Below are positions 47,726 to 59,489 of a stretch of DNA of 64,000 bases, one piece after another (position 1 is the first letter of the stretch; each line of letters begins with the position of its first letter). Location: assembly GCA_030737835.1 (NCBI GenBank), contig JAUJYN010000013.1:3326602-3390601 (forward strand). Reading direction: 5' to 3'. Made by a program: the position numbers and the translations under genes. A model generated the notes under the pieces. That model was not told the DNA's origin and ran no database searches. It was given only the letters and a program-made list of their open reading frames with translations. The DNA is from Acorus gramineus. Its lineage: Eukaryota; Streptophyta; Magnoliopsida; Acorales; Acoraceae.

Positions 47726-49917
47726 CGGTCGAATCGCATTCGAGCCTTGTGGCACGGGACAAAGAGACAGTATGACGCCCTAAGGCCGGAGGAGAGGAAC
47801 CTAGTAGATGGAGTGGGTTTTCATTCCTTCTTTCTGATAGAGCCGTTCCATGTCCATCGTCCTTATCTAGAGGCGTTGGCGGAGAGATGGGATCCGGAGA
47901 GCTGCGCATTTATTCTCCCTACCGACGCGATGATGCCGACGTTGGAAGACGTTCAGCGGATCACGGGTCTCCCAGCCTTGGGTGAGGCGGTTATAGCGGC
48001 CACCAACCCAGACTAAAAGGCGCTCTTTCGGGAGTTGATTGGCGATTGGGAGTACATGGAGCGGGAGAGGACGTTGAATCGGATCCCTCTCGGACAGCTT
48101 TCTAGGCAATACGGCCTCAGCTCCTTCACGTGGTGTCAGAAGGGTGAAGCTGTAGCAAGCTTTGAGAGGAGACGGCTGATGATCGAGGCGAGGGAGGTGG
48201 CCGCATGCCCACAGAGGGCACAATGGGAGTTGAGGGCGTTCTTCCTCTATTTCTTCGGCCGGGTTCTCTTCTCGACGGCCTCCAACAAAGTCTCCTCTCA
48301 CTCTCTGTTGTTGATGAGGGACTTGGTGACGATGGGCTGCTTTGCTTGGGGGGCGGCCATGCTAGCTTATCGCTTCGTGGAGCTGTCGAAGAAGGCGAAG
48401 AGGGCTGGGGGCAAGAATCTCGGTGGCTTTGCAGCGTTTCTACAGATATAGTTTAGTGAAGATAGAAATGATTTGATTTAAGTTTATTAACTTCACCTAA
48501 CTTTGGTTTTGAATTTTTCTCTACAGATTTTTGGGTATGAGCACTTCGCCATCGCTCGCCTAACCCAGCTGGTCTTCGATCGTGCCCTCCCTTGGGCCAT
48601 GAGATGGGCGCCTCCAGGAGCTTCTTGCTTGCGTCGCCTCCCTAAGTTTCGAGAGGCCTTTCGTGCGTTAAAGGAAGAAGACCTAGAGGCCCTACACGGA
48701 GGAGGCGGTCCCTGAGGAGCTATCGCGGGACATCTGGCTGATCTTCTTCAATGAGGTGGTTTCCCATGCAGTCAACCGGGTCGTCCGCCAGCTTGGGTAC
48801 CATCGGTGGGTGCCGGATCCCTTGCAGAGGCGTCCTTCGATCCCGGTGACTGGAATTCCTTAGGATACGAACCTTCCGAGGAACTATGCAGTGTACGTGC
48901 AGGGATGGGTCGAGAGGGGGACCTTGGTTGAGCGTCGCCCCGAGGTGGTTGATAGCGAGGAGTACATGGCTTAGTTCCGCCAGAAGTATGTTGACATCCT
49001 TGGGACTATGGAGGAGGAGATCCCGCATGCTTAGGTAAGAAAAAATCTTTTCTCTTTCTCTTTTCTCTCATTGCTTCTTGCTTCTTCTCTTTGTGTTCTG
49101 AATGGTGCCTTCTTTTGTAGGTTGAGGTGAATGAGTTGGAGAAGAAGCTTGAGACCGCCAATGAGCACCTCCAAGCACGGGCCGTGCAAGTAGAAGGGTT
49201 GCGGGTGCAGAGGCAACGCTTGCAGGACTAGGTTCGAGTCCTTGAGGCTCATGTGGATGCTCTGTCGAGAGCGAGAGCCGATGGTGCTTCTTCCTCTCTA
49301 CTCCTCCATCCAGTGCCGCTGATTGGGAGTTCGAGCTGGTGAACGAGCTGAGCATTGTCCGTAGCGACCTCTTGGCCACCCAGATGGAGTTTGATCAGGC
49401 GAGGGAGAGGGCTATGAGGGCCGAGGATGAGGTGGACCAGTTGCGGTCCGAGAGAGCTTTGAGAGAGGAGGAGATGGACCAGCTGCGGTCCCGTATGATA
49501 CAGAGGGAGGAGGAGTCTTCCATTCTGGGCGGTGAGAGGGACTCCCTCCAGGCCAGAGTGTCAGAGTTGGAGGCGTCGGCTGGCGTGCCTGGTGGATTGA
49601 TGCGAGACCTGGTTTGTTCCCTTCAGGCAGCCGGGGACAGAGATCGAGAGGCTCTCAGGATTTTGGAGGTGAGGGCACGGGAGTTGAAACAGAGGTTGAG
49701 GGTAGCCGAGGACCGATCCAGGAGCGTGGAGGGTCGCCTTCGCCAGAGGCTAGAGAGGAGAGATCGAGACATGCAGCAAGTCCACCTTTGGGAGGCCACC
49801 ATCTTCGGTGAGGGAGACTCCTGCTGCTCCAGATGCTCTAGAGGTCCAGTCCTCTCCTTAGCTACCACTTCCGTCATGCCAAAATGCTCCTCCTTCGGTC
49901 CAATCTCCCAGAAATGA
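47726..49917 (+). pseudogene. Plant-mobile-domain plus coiled-coil gene, antisense to the Tat-like element
   Basis: After an acceptor (TTGTTGTTTCAG) the sequence encodes a plant-mobile-domain (PMD) protein: WHGTKRQYDALRPEER, LPTDAMMPTLEDVQRITGLP, later LRAFFLYFFGRVLFST and, from 48,527, IFGYEHFAIARLTQLVF. It then runs to YAVYVQGWVERG and a Glu/Arg/Leu-rich coiled coil (49,122-49,790). Exons are separated near 48,451-48,527 (donor reads CAG|AT, apparently mutated from GT) and 49,035-49,121. Stops occur at 48,014 (TAA), 48,861, 48,972, 49,032 and 49,229 (all TAG), and frames change near 48,690 and 49,335. PMD proteins occur in host genes and in transposons; extra antisense genes are known from Tat-lineage gypsy elements, which fits its position downstream of the minus-strand gag and integrase. 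Confidence 0.65.
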
Positions 49918-52230
49918 CAACACTCTGAGGTAAAGTCTTTTGTGTCTTGGTTTTGGTAGAAGAAATGTATATATATGCAAGGAATTCATGTTTTTCTTCT
50001 TTTCTTTTGGCTTACGTGATTTGTTTTGACGATGTACAGCTCAAGACGTCGGAGTTGGAGCTCTTTTGGTGGACCTATCCCTCTTTTTTATAGTCTTTGG
50101 TTCTAATTTAGGTTTTCTTCTTGTTTTATGAACAATTTATCCTTTCTTTTGGGTTTATGGATAGACATGGATGGTCTGGTTTGGTTTGAAAGTTTTTGTT
50201 TGATTTGAATTAGTGGGTGTATGTATAGAATGGTTTTAATATGGTTCTGGTATGAGAGTAGATGAATGAATGTGTTAGTGTGTGGATGGATTGGTGTATG
50301 GATGCATGGGTTGGTATGTGCTTTTGGTTTTTGTTGCTGTTTGATTCGTTTTTTTGTAGGTTTAGGGATTGTGTATGTGTATGGAATGTGTGTGTACAGG
50401 TTTTTGGAAATAAAGATTTTTGACAAGTCTTAAAAGAGTTGAAGAGTTTGATTGAACTGGACTGACAGGAACAGGTAGGTCAGCAGGTGAGGGACGGCTA
50501 TTTGTCTTTAGCCGCCCAGCGAGGGGCAGCTAGTTGTGTTTAGCTGCCCCAAACTGGTAGAATTTACCTGTGGGGCGACGGCTAGTTGTTTTCAGCCGCC
50601 TGATAGCAGGCGGCTAGTTAGGTTTAGCCGCCCCTAGCTTGGGACAATTTTTTGATTTTTCCATTTGTCTGCTGCTGCTGCTGAATGTCCTTGTTTTTTC
50701 AACCTTCAAAACCTGTAAAAACATTCTTTCCATGGACCAAGTGTTAAATTTGTCCGGATTGTGCCCCTGCACTAACTTTCGAGTCCTTCTTTGTTTGAAT
50801 TGTCAAGGGCTACAACCCATCTAAGGTAATCAAAAAGTAATGCGAGGAAAAGAGTGCGAGAAACCGTGCATGTCGTAAAATAGGGAGGGGGTCCAAGTGA
50901 TTCCAAGTGTGAGAATGAAAAGGAACCTCAAATGGGCGAGAGTGGGGCAATTTCTTCTCAAGTGTGTGTTGATGGGGATAAAATGAGTGTAATAGGGGCA
51001 ATTTTCCTTTGGTATGGGGAGTCAATTGTGATATTTTAAGGAAATTGAATGCCTAAATGTTTTGGAAAAGGAAAATACAACCTTATGCATAAGTGTAAAA
51101 GACATAGGGGAGTATTTTAGTTTTTTAAATGATCTTTTATGTGGGAGGGCAATGTTTTCAATTTCCCAAAGTAAAAGATACCATCAAGTCCCTGAAGAAG
51201 GGTCCTTGTGGTCACTCATGTCCAAACCAGGATTGTATTTGAAAGGTGTTGCCTTCAGGTGTCAATTCCTCAAGTTCATGGTTCTCAAATGCTTGATCAC
51301 ATTATTCTAAACATGTTGGGAAATCCATGAATGCACCAAGATTTAAGTCAAGCAAGCTTCCTTTAGATAGGCAAGTATTTTAAGTGAACTCATGTGCGTG
51401 TGTGCTATTGTAAACAAAGAAAAGGTTTATCTTTGGTTGAGATTTTGCCTTTCCGAGCAGACATGGTTCAATTCCAACTCCATAGCAAGAAATAAAAGGG
51501 TGGGGGGTGAACGGGGTAAGAGTAATATCTTCCTTTGGGGCAGCATTTTAGAATTGTCTCAGTCTGGCATATGTCTTTACTCCCTAGGTCCCTCTGGCTT
51601 TCTTCTTTTTACCACTTCTTTATTTGGGTGGAGAGTACAGCCCGCTGGGCGTGTACCCGTATTTTGAGTGGAGAGTACAATCCATTTGCTTGGATGTGTA
51701 CTAGTATAGCCTTTTGTTCAGCATATAATGTGCGTAAATGCATTCATGCCTGCTAAAGTAGAGAGTTTAACCTGTTGTCTGGGTGTTGTTTTTCTTTTGT
51801 TGGCCTCTCATTGCCTGATTTTTTTTTTGATTTGAGGGGGGGGGGGGGGGGGCTCTTCTGTTTTTCACCCCTGTTCTTTTCTGCTTCCCCTCTAGAAGTG
51901 TTTATACAGTGCCAGAGCCAGTTTTGGGACATATGCCAGGTCCAGGGTAATTCCTTATTTTGTCTTTGGGTTGATATGAGTGGGGGAAAAAATAGGGGGA
52001 GATGCTTTGGGTTTATAAAATTGTCCCAGTCTACAGGGTAGGCAATTTCTCCTTTTATCAGATAAACCAGTTCCTAAGTAATACTGGTGTGATGAAGGTG
52101 GAATGAGTAGTGAATATATCAGTTCAAATAAAATACAAGCTATCTTTGAAAGTCTTGCAATTCTATTATCTGGTTTAGACACTGGAAATCACAGGAAGGA
52201 AGAATAATATTTCTCAAGTATTGAGAGTTT
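49918..52230. other. Non-coding 3' region of the Tat-like element
   Basis: No conserved coding sequence. It holds a stem-loop array (50,491-50,634), imperfect repeats of TGGAGAGTACA(G/A)(C/T)CC followed by TGTAC at about 51,628-51,705 with a weaker third copy near 51,760, and a run of 17 G at 51,836-51,852. Repeat-rich DNA between pol and the 3' LTR is common in Tat-lineage elements. Confidence 0.5.
50491..50634. repeat. Array of four stem-loops with 8-nt loops
   Basis: Hairpins at 50,491-50,517, 50,523-50,550, 50,574-50,600 and 50,608-50,634. Arms are GGGACGGCTA/TAGCCGCCC, GGGGCAGCTA/TAGCTGCCCC (perfect 10 bp), CGACGGCTA/CAGCCGCC and GGCGGCTA/TAGCCGCC (perfect 8 bp). Loops are all 8 nt and mostly GTTGTNTT-like. 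Stem pairs change together between copies. Not a recognised terminator or family. Confidence 0.8.
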
Positions 52231-52510
52231 CTATGCATGGAATTTCTTTAGATAAAGTGCATTCCACGAACCTGAAACTTCGACTCCTTCGGCGTCCACC
52301 AAGCGATAGGCATTCCCGGAATAGGCATGGGTGATCACATAGGGTCCCTCCCATGTGGGTTGCAACTTGCCTTTGGGGTGGGGCTGCCTTGATGGCATGA
52401 TTTGCTTAAGTACAAGCTCCCCAATTTTAAATTTTCTCTCTATTACTTTCTTCTCAAATGCCCTTGCCACTCTCCTCTGGTAGGCCTGGGCATGTTCCGC
52501 GGCTCTTAAC
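52231..52510 (-). pseudogene. Integrase C-terminal tail of a Tat/Athila-type gypsy element
   Basis: The minus strand encodes AAEHAQAYQRRVARAFEKKV, a KFKIGELVLK strand, then WEGPYVITHAYSGNAYRLVD and a WNALYLKKFHA end. This is the DNA-binding tail of non-chromodomain Ty3/gypsy integrases. Protease, RT, RNase H and the integrase core, expected between gag (ending 52,659) and here, are missing, so an internal deletion of several kb is inferred. Confidence 0.8.
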
Positions 52511-52658
52511 TATTTTTCATTTTTTTTGTTTTGGTTTGTGGGTTTTTGGGAAAGCATGTAAATTTGGAAATAGAAAAGCATGTAAAAGATAGTATATGTA
52601 TAATTCTGGAGAGTGGCCTCCAGGAAATGATGGTGTAGGATGAGTCCTCTATGGAGAC

Positions 52659-54963
52659 TCAAATTGAAGGATCTACAGGGAGAATACATGAATTATCTGA
52701 TGTATCATTGGTTGGGTATCGGTTCTCCTCTATCTTGAAGTGCGTTTGACACCTTCTCAACCACTGTTGTTTAGCATCTATTCTGACTACATCTATTAGA
52801 ATATCCAAGCCCCAATGTTGTTGAAAATGTGATTGGTGCTTTATCTGCCATAGACCTTTAGTAGGAAGAGAATCTTTCCTCAAAGGGGGATCAGTCACTA
52901 AAGATGTGGGTATGGAAACGTAAGTTGCACGGGTGACTACTGACTGAACAGGTGTAAGGGAGCACGGTTTACCATAATGTTGAGGCCCTAATGATGATGG
53001 GGGTAAAGACTCATCAGTTGGTGCGATTAGGGGCTGGTGGGCCAGATCGAGAATAATTGATTTGTATATGGCGGGGGAATCCGGAGGGAGCTCCTCAGAA
53101 AAACAGGATGGCAAGTCGGGTGGATTTGGCAATTGGGATGGCTCGACTGCTCCCTCAAATTGTGCATTTTTAAATATGAGTGGTTCTGATTTGAGATTAT
53201 GTACAATTGGTTGTTCTAGGTCTATATCATTCTCAGAATCTGATGAATCAGAATGTGAGTCATCTGAGGCTACCAAGGCAGGTTTGACGGGCGTCAGTAT
53301 GATCTAATCTTGAGCAGGTAAAGATAATGGGTTTTTAGATTCAATTGGTTGTAAGGCTTGGATGGTGGATTCAGGTTGTACTAGAGTAGGGTAAAAGAGT
53401 TTCGATAGTTCTCCATCCAAAAACTCTTCATCATCGTCAGAGTCCTGCTTGGGACATTCTATAGATTCAATAATCTCAGGAGCTGGAGACTCATAAGGTG
53501 ATGAGGGCGGAATAGCGGTGTATTTCCTTTGTGGCACTTGTTGGGGAATAGAGGCTTGCATCCTCGGTGGAGCAGAGGTATAGGTAGGAAGAACTCTAGC
53601 CCTAATGTTCTTGGTCTGATTAGGTTGTGCCTGGGAGAAATGCTTCAATGGTCGGATGGGACCTCCCTTTACGGGATAAATTATGATAGACTCGAGTACT
53701 TGTCCTGTGTATGGGGTGAGGGGCCTGATAGGGTTTGGGTGCATTGGGGAAGGTGCTGGAAGGATTAAACCACCTGGAATGATTCTAGGTAATTCTTCAT
53801 GGTTTGTAGCCCCTACTGCGTAGGCGTTTAGGTTTTCTGGTTCTTCCATCAGGGCTTGTATAATAGGTTCTAGCTTTTGTTTTTCAATATTTTTTAAAGG
53901 ATCTATATGTATTGGGATCTGGTTTATAGGGTTTTGGACTGTGGGATTCTGGGTTAACGGGCTTTGTCGTAACTGCACGGAAGCGGGTACCAATCGAGGA
54001 AAAAAGGTGTTTGGATAAGTAGCTTGCCGAGGTGGCATATATCCGGACGAACCGGGTGTATACTGTCTCGGAGCTGGTCCTCGATCAGGGACTCGCGCTC
54101 CGTTCAGGTAGAGTGCCGAGACTTGTGGTGTAATCCCCTCTACCGTGGGGGTGTGCGCCTTTCTCGGCGGTTGTCCAACCCTATGGCTGATAGGTGGGGA
54201 CTGGGTTTGGACTACTGGGGCTGTAAAACGGGAAATCCTGTTGTGGTGGTAAATTAGAAGCTGGTACGTGGTACAGTCTCCGTACGAAAGACTCGTACGG
54301 AGCTCTGGACTCAGACTATGCAAAATCATGTCAATTTCTTGACATTCCGTTAGTTGCAGGCCAGTTCGGTGGTTGAGGGTGCGCCACCTGGACACGTACT
54401 GTTCAAATTCCTCCCTAGGCCTCATTCTTTCTACGGTTAGGTCTGAAATAGAGGGGGTCCTAATCCTCTGATAACCGTAGCGGCCTAGAAACTTCTCGCT
54501 TACAGCCAAAAAGTTTGACAAATGATCTACAGGGAGGGTGGAGAACCATTGTAGTGCTTCTCCTTTCAATGATTTTTGAAAGAGGAATACTAGCAGAGAT
54601 TGGTTATCTAGAAACAGTTGGGCGTCTAGATAAAAGGCGGTTAACTGAATGTCTGGGTCTCCACGACCGTTGTACCGGTGAAATTTTAGGATTTTAAATC
54701 CCTCCGGTAGGTGGACTGACGGGATCTGTCTCAGGTTGTGTAGAGACATGTGTTTGGGGGTAGAAGGGCCAGTCTCGAAGAGGATTCTTCGAATGGTTTC
54801 ATCCAACGTTTCTCCCTTGGGAGGGTTGTTTAGCGGTCCCGGGTTGGGGCTGGCTTGGTAAGGGCTCAGGGCAGAAGCGGTTGAGAGCATTGGATTCGCG
54901 GGGGACGGTGGGGCAAAGGAAAAGAGGCTTGGACTCAGATTTATCGAGAAGACGGGTGTTGGT
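52659..54963 (-). pseudogene. gag: gag of a Tat-like gypsy element with internal TAG, 5' end cut by insertion
   Basis: Open from 54,963 leftward, past Met codon 54,890, to a TAG at 53,304-53,306; the same frame then continues about 215 codons to 52,659. The retrotransposon gag domain (KFHRYNGRGDPDIQLTAFYL, then LKGEALQWFSTLP and RPREEFEQYVSRWR) lies in the first 200 residues from Met 54,890. A Pro/Gln-rich region and acidic stretches (DSDDDEEF; SDSSDSEND) follow. The true start lies to the right of the inserted Tekay element and outside the window, since the frame is open up to the junction at 54,963. The TAG may be decay or a gag-pol readthrough site. Confidence 0.75.
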
Positions 54964-57900
54964 TGTCACGCCCCAGGGCGGCCGTCCCCGGGACGCGGCA
55001 GGTGTATATATCATATCAGAAGCCTACACATGAGGTCAAATATATATACTCTAAACCACAGATAAAAATGACAACACAGATCAAACAGGGCTGACATAAT
55101 ATATACACAATATAGCGGAAGCTAAAAACTGAGTCTGTAACCTAAAACATATTACAGACTCGATACACAATCATATGTCCTGTGAGAGCCAATATACATA
55201 GAAACAACTGAATATATACAACGCGTGCTCAGCACGGAAATAAAGTACATACAGCCAAGAAAAGGGATGCTGATAGCCTCTGGCACTCGCGGACGTAGCG
55301 CTGCTCCGCTACTAAAGGAATCCCTCGGAAAGCTCCAACTGCTGCTCTGGCTCCAGCTCAGGCTCAGTGGCAACTGGGGAAAAACATATGCGAGGGGTGA
55401 GCCACACGCTCAGTGAACGGCACAACCCATGCATCACAGACAATATTGACCACAATTCAATCAGCTATTTATCCCGCCTCAAAGTGGCAGGAACAACATA
55501 AACAATAATCCATCTTAAACCACTATTTCCATAACCCAGATCATACCCTCACCCTTACCCCTCAACAGGGGACTCAGGATATTGGGACTGACAATCATCC
55601 ATAAACAAATCCAGCGGGTCGCTCATCGCCAACCCACTACACCCTCACCCTCACCCTCAACGGGTGACATAGGATTTTGGGACTGACTAGGCTGTTGGTC
55701 ACCCCATAGTCCGCCGGTAGTCTCTCCTCCACTCCGTAGGCCACTTGGTCTCCACCCACAACTTCAGCACAGTCCGTCACAAATATCGGGAGGCGCCTAC
55801 TGGTGTGGGTCCTCCGAAGGACGGCCTTTCTAACGCTGGGGCAGTCTCTACCGGATCCAACGAGGGGGACAGAACAGCCCATCCATACGCATATGATCCA
55901 CTCGGATCCGCCGACTACACATCTCTACAACTCAAATGTCATGAACTCTTCAGAGTTCCTCCAGGGCGCATAACCAAGATGCGGGGAACATGAACAATAA
56001 AAGCAAGGTTGTAATATCATTGGGGGAAAGAACTCGGGAGGGCGGCGTGAGTTCCCGATATAGGATACCCCGACAACCAAACAAGGAACACGGAGTACCC
56101 TAACCCGGGTCTCACCGCTGTCCTCGCAAGGCCCCTCCCCTATAATATTCACTAACAGGCTAATAATCATACCAATCATGCAACATTACTTATAATATTA
56201 TTGGGACTAGAAACCTTGGGAGGGCAGCATGAGGTCCCGATACAGGACATCCCGACAACCAAACAAGGAACACGGAGTACCCTAACACGGGTCTCAATGT
56301 TGACCTCGCAAGGCTCCTCCCTATAATATTATCTAAGGCATGCGATTTAACATACACTAGCATTTAATTTAATAAATAAACTAGTAGGACGCATGCATAG
56401 GCCGAGGTTTCCTAGCATGAAAACAGGGGGCATGGTGCATGGCTCTTACACCTATCCTATGGGTGCAAGTCCCTAACATACAAAGACTAGGGTAGCATGC
56501 ATTCTACATTTAAATCATGCAAGCATGGATTACATATTACTGCCGGTTAATATATATCCATGGAGCCCCAGGAGAGGTCGGTATACGCCCAAACGCGTAT
56601 AACGCCTCTCTACTGGGTTGGATTGTCCCACTCACCGGTTATCTGGGTCGTCGCGCGACCGTCTGTCCAGATCTGCAAGACAGACATTCAATATGGTGAG
56701 AACAATACATAAATACATCAAAAATACTCTAAAATACTCAACACTCGGACAAACGTACATACGGCCCGTACGCACGCGTATCCGAGCATCCCGACTCATT
56801 CCCGAACCCACCGGGCAGCCGCACGCACGGCCACCCGCCTCGGGCGCACAGCCGAGTCCCGGCCCGCACGCCAAGGCGCCCTGCCGAACTCAGCCCGCAC
56901 GCCCGGACACCACCGGCGCATTGCCGCGCGCCTGCCTGCGCGCCCCGACGCACTGCCGCACGCAAGCGCACGCTCGCGCGCGCCCGCGCGCACTGCGCGT
57001 CCAGCCCAGGGCGCCCCCGCGCGTACTGCACGCACGCCCCAGCACGCGCACACACTGGTCCCCAGCACTGTGCCCAGGCGCATGCCCAGGCGCCCTGCCC
57101 AGCACCCAGGCACAGTGCCCAGGCGCCCTGCCCGTGCGCGCGCACGCTTGCGCGCACTCCCGCGCGCGCCCGCGCGCACTCCCTCGCACACCCCCGCTCG
57201 CGCCAGTACCCGCGCGCACCCGCGCGCCCGCTCCGCGCGAACCCGCGCACCCGCGCGCACGCACCCGCGCGCGACTGCGCGCCCGACTACGCCCGCCAGG
57301 GCCCAGCACCTGCGTCCATTGCCCCCCCGCGCGCACGCCCGCGCGCACGCGCGCGCGCCCCTGCCAGCTGCTGCGCCTGTGCTGCCTGTGCTGCTGCCAG
57401 TGCTGCTGCCACCAGCCACCCTGCCCGAGCACCTCCACCACCACCCACCGACCTCCGACCACCACCCCAGCCCTTCGACGACCACCCACAGCCGCCGACC
57501 TCCACCCAACCCCAAACCCCCCCCCCCTATCAAGCATCTAAGCATGAAAAAGAGGGAAAGAATGCTTACCGAGGGGAGGAAAGGAAGTCCGGTTGCTCTC
57601 CGCGCACCGAAACCTCTCCCAAAGGGTTTCCAACTCCCGGATCTACTCCCACCTCCGAAATGAGCCAAAACAGAGGAGAAGAGAGGGGGGACGGAGGGGC
57701 AAATCTCGCCGGAATCCGGATTTGAAAGCACCGGAGTGTAGATCGGGACCCGATCTACACTTCCTATGCTTTAGGTTTTAAGCTTTGAGGGCTCTAGGGG
57801 GGTCAAAAGTGAGAAAAAGAGAGAGAGGAGAGAGAAAAATCAAGTGGTAGGGATGATGAATAGTGATTTCGAAATTAGATTACACATATATATAGTGAGC

Positions 57901-58157
57901 GACTTAAAAACCCAGATACGCCCCGGAACTGCGAAATTTTGGAAACGTTGCCGGAATTCGATGAAATTTTCGTGAGAGGCCTAAAATGGCACCAGGACAC
58001 CAAATATGCAGTTAGATTTTCAATCGGAGTCCTCTAACTCAGGACGATAGCTAACAGTCCAGAAATAAGCGGTTCCGATCGAAAACCGAAAAAAAATGAA
58101 AAACTGCCAGAATGCTCCAACGGTTACCAGCAGGTTAAAAGTGACACATGTATAACA
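54964..58157 (-). repeat. 3' LTR of Tekay copy 2
   Basis: 3,194 bp from TGTCACGCC to GTATAACA. GC-rich core at about 56,760-57,420; splice-like donor at 57,568-57,569 and acceptor at 56,673-56,674; duplicated block at 56,022-56,140 and 56,200-56,330, as in the solo LTR. The complement of the LTR start reads TGTTATACATGTGTCAC, which defines the LTR 5' edge missing in copy 1. Confidence 0.93.
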
Positions 58158-58173
58158 TTCTTCCCCCCTTAGG
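58158..58173 (-). other. Polypurine tract of Tekay copy 2
   Basis: On the minus strand CCTAAGGGGGGAAGAA directly precedes the 3' LTR; it is the second-strand priming site. Copy 1 has lost the equivalent sequence. Confidence 0.88.
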
Positions 58174-58200
58174 AAATTTTGTCCTCAAAATATGCAAAAA

Positions 58201-58748
58201 CATCTAGGAGGGGAAAAGATGCGGATACGCGTCACACCTGGCATCCTTGAGCTCCCAAGTGTCCTCGACACCGGAACGGTGCTGCCATCGCACCTCGACC
58301 AACTGGACGGTCTTGGTGCAGAGCCTCCTCACGCGGCGGTCCATGATCTCAATCGACTGCTCCACGAATGACTGTCCGGCTCAGAGACGAGCGGCTCGAA
58401 CGGGATGACGTGAGCAGGATCGTGGACACACCTTTACCCAACTGCGAACCCACCCCTCCAAGACGGAGAGGTAAGAATTGGCGCTGAGGTGAGCCTCCGA
58501 GTAAACTCCAGGAAGCTCTCCTCGCAAGAAGGGGACCACTCGAACCGGACATCTTTCCAAGTAAGGCGGTTAAGAGGAACAGCTATCTTTGAGAGTCCCT
58601 CGTCAAGCTTCCTACAATAACCTGCTAAACTCGGGAAGCTCCGAATCCCTGTGGGGTTCGACGGTCGACGCCAATTTGACGCGACAAGCGTTTTGCCCGG
58701 GTCCACAGATATGCCTTCACCAGAAATCACTCAGCCCAAAAGGCCTTA
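58201..58748 (-). pseudogene. pol remnant of Tekay copy 2: RT end fused to chromodomain
   Basis: Read right to left it starts at the RT thumb ([20 protein letters not shown], then [20 protein letters not shown]) and reaches the start of RNase H (GGFAV). It then jumps at about 58,440 to sequence matching copy 1 around 8,548, the region before the chromodomain. About 1.65 kb is missing, spanning RNase H and integrase. Near the junction the copy-1 equivalent has a short CGCAG direct repeat (about 6,871 and 6,891) that may have assisted the deletion. Confidence 0.8.
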
Positions 58749-58799
58749 ACTCTCACCAAAACTCATACCTGATCTTTCATCCATCTGATGCTTCCATGG

Positions 58800-59420
58800 T
58801 ATCCCTTGCCTGGGAAAAGAAACCTCGGGAGGGCACCATGAAATCCCGATATAGGATACCCCGACAACCAAACAAGGAACACGAAGTACCCTAGCCCGGG
58901 TTTCAACGCTGACCTCACAAGGCCCCTTAATCCAGAAAGGAACACTAGAAGAAGACATCATTTAAAGAACACTACTAACCCCTCCGGATCACCTACCTCT
59001 AGATGATCACCCAACGATGTCCTTCAACATCATTTACAAGACCGAACCCAACATCATCGGGAATGGTCAAATCAACAATTTGGTCACGAGCGACCCGTCT
59101 TCGCCTCATCCACACCCTCACTCCCGAAGGGAGACATTTTGGGACTTTGGGAGAGACTTAGACTGCTCTCTACCCCTGGTCCACCGGTAGCCTCTCCCCG
59201 CTCCGTAGCTCGCCTGGTCCTCTGACCGCGAGCCTGTCTAACGCCGGGGCTGTACTACGCGAAACCGACGAAGGGGAGAGCGATCCCACGCTCGCGACAC
59301 CATTCCATAATCTATTCCCGGGTAGCCTCTACTTGGCATACTCCCACGATCAGTACCCCTCCGACTGCATCGGCGGTACCTACTGATGGGAACTCACTGC
59401 CAGGACAGCTAAAACCCGGC
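58800..59420 (-). repeat. LTR-derived block inside copy 2, rearranged order
   Basis: Segments match Tekay LTR parts: CATGGTGCCCTCCCGAGG and GTTCCTTGTTTGGTTGTCGG near 58,830-58,900, GTTAGACAGGCT and GGACCAGG near 59,210-59,240, and TTCCCATCAGTAGG near 59,385. Their order differs from the LTRs, and they are more diverged than the flanking LTRs. Confidence 0.65.
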
Positions 59421-59489
59421 TTCCTTAACCCAAACAACCACTCTTGATACTCACTCATCCAGATACCCCACACACTTGCATAATAACCA

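Noticed and set aside
51836..51852. G17 run as a telomere-like or regulatory element
   Set aside because: A plain homopolymer; quadruplex potential is possible, but nothing nearby suggests a role.
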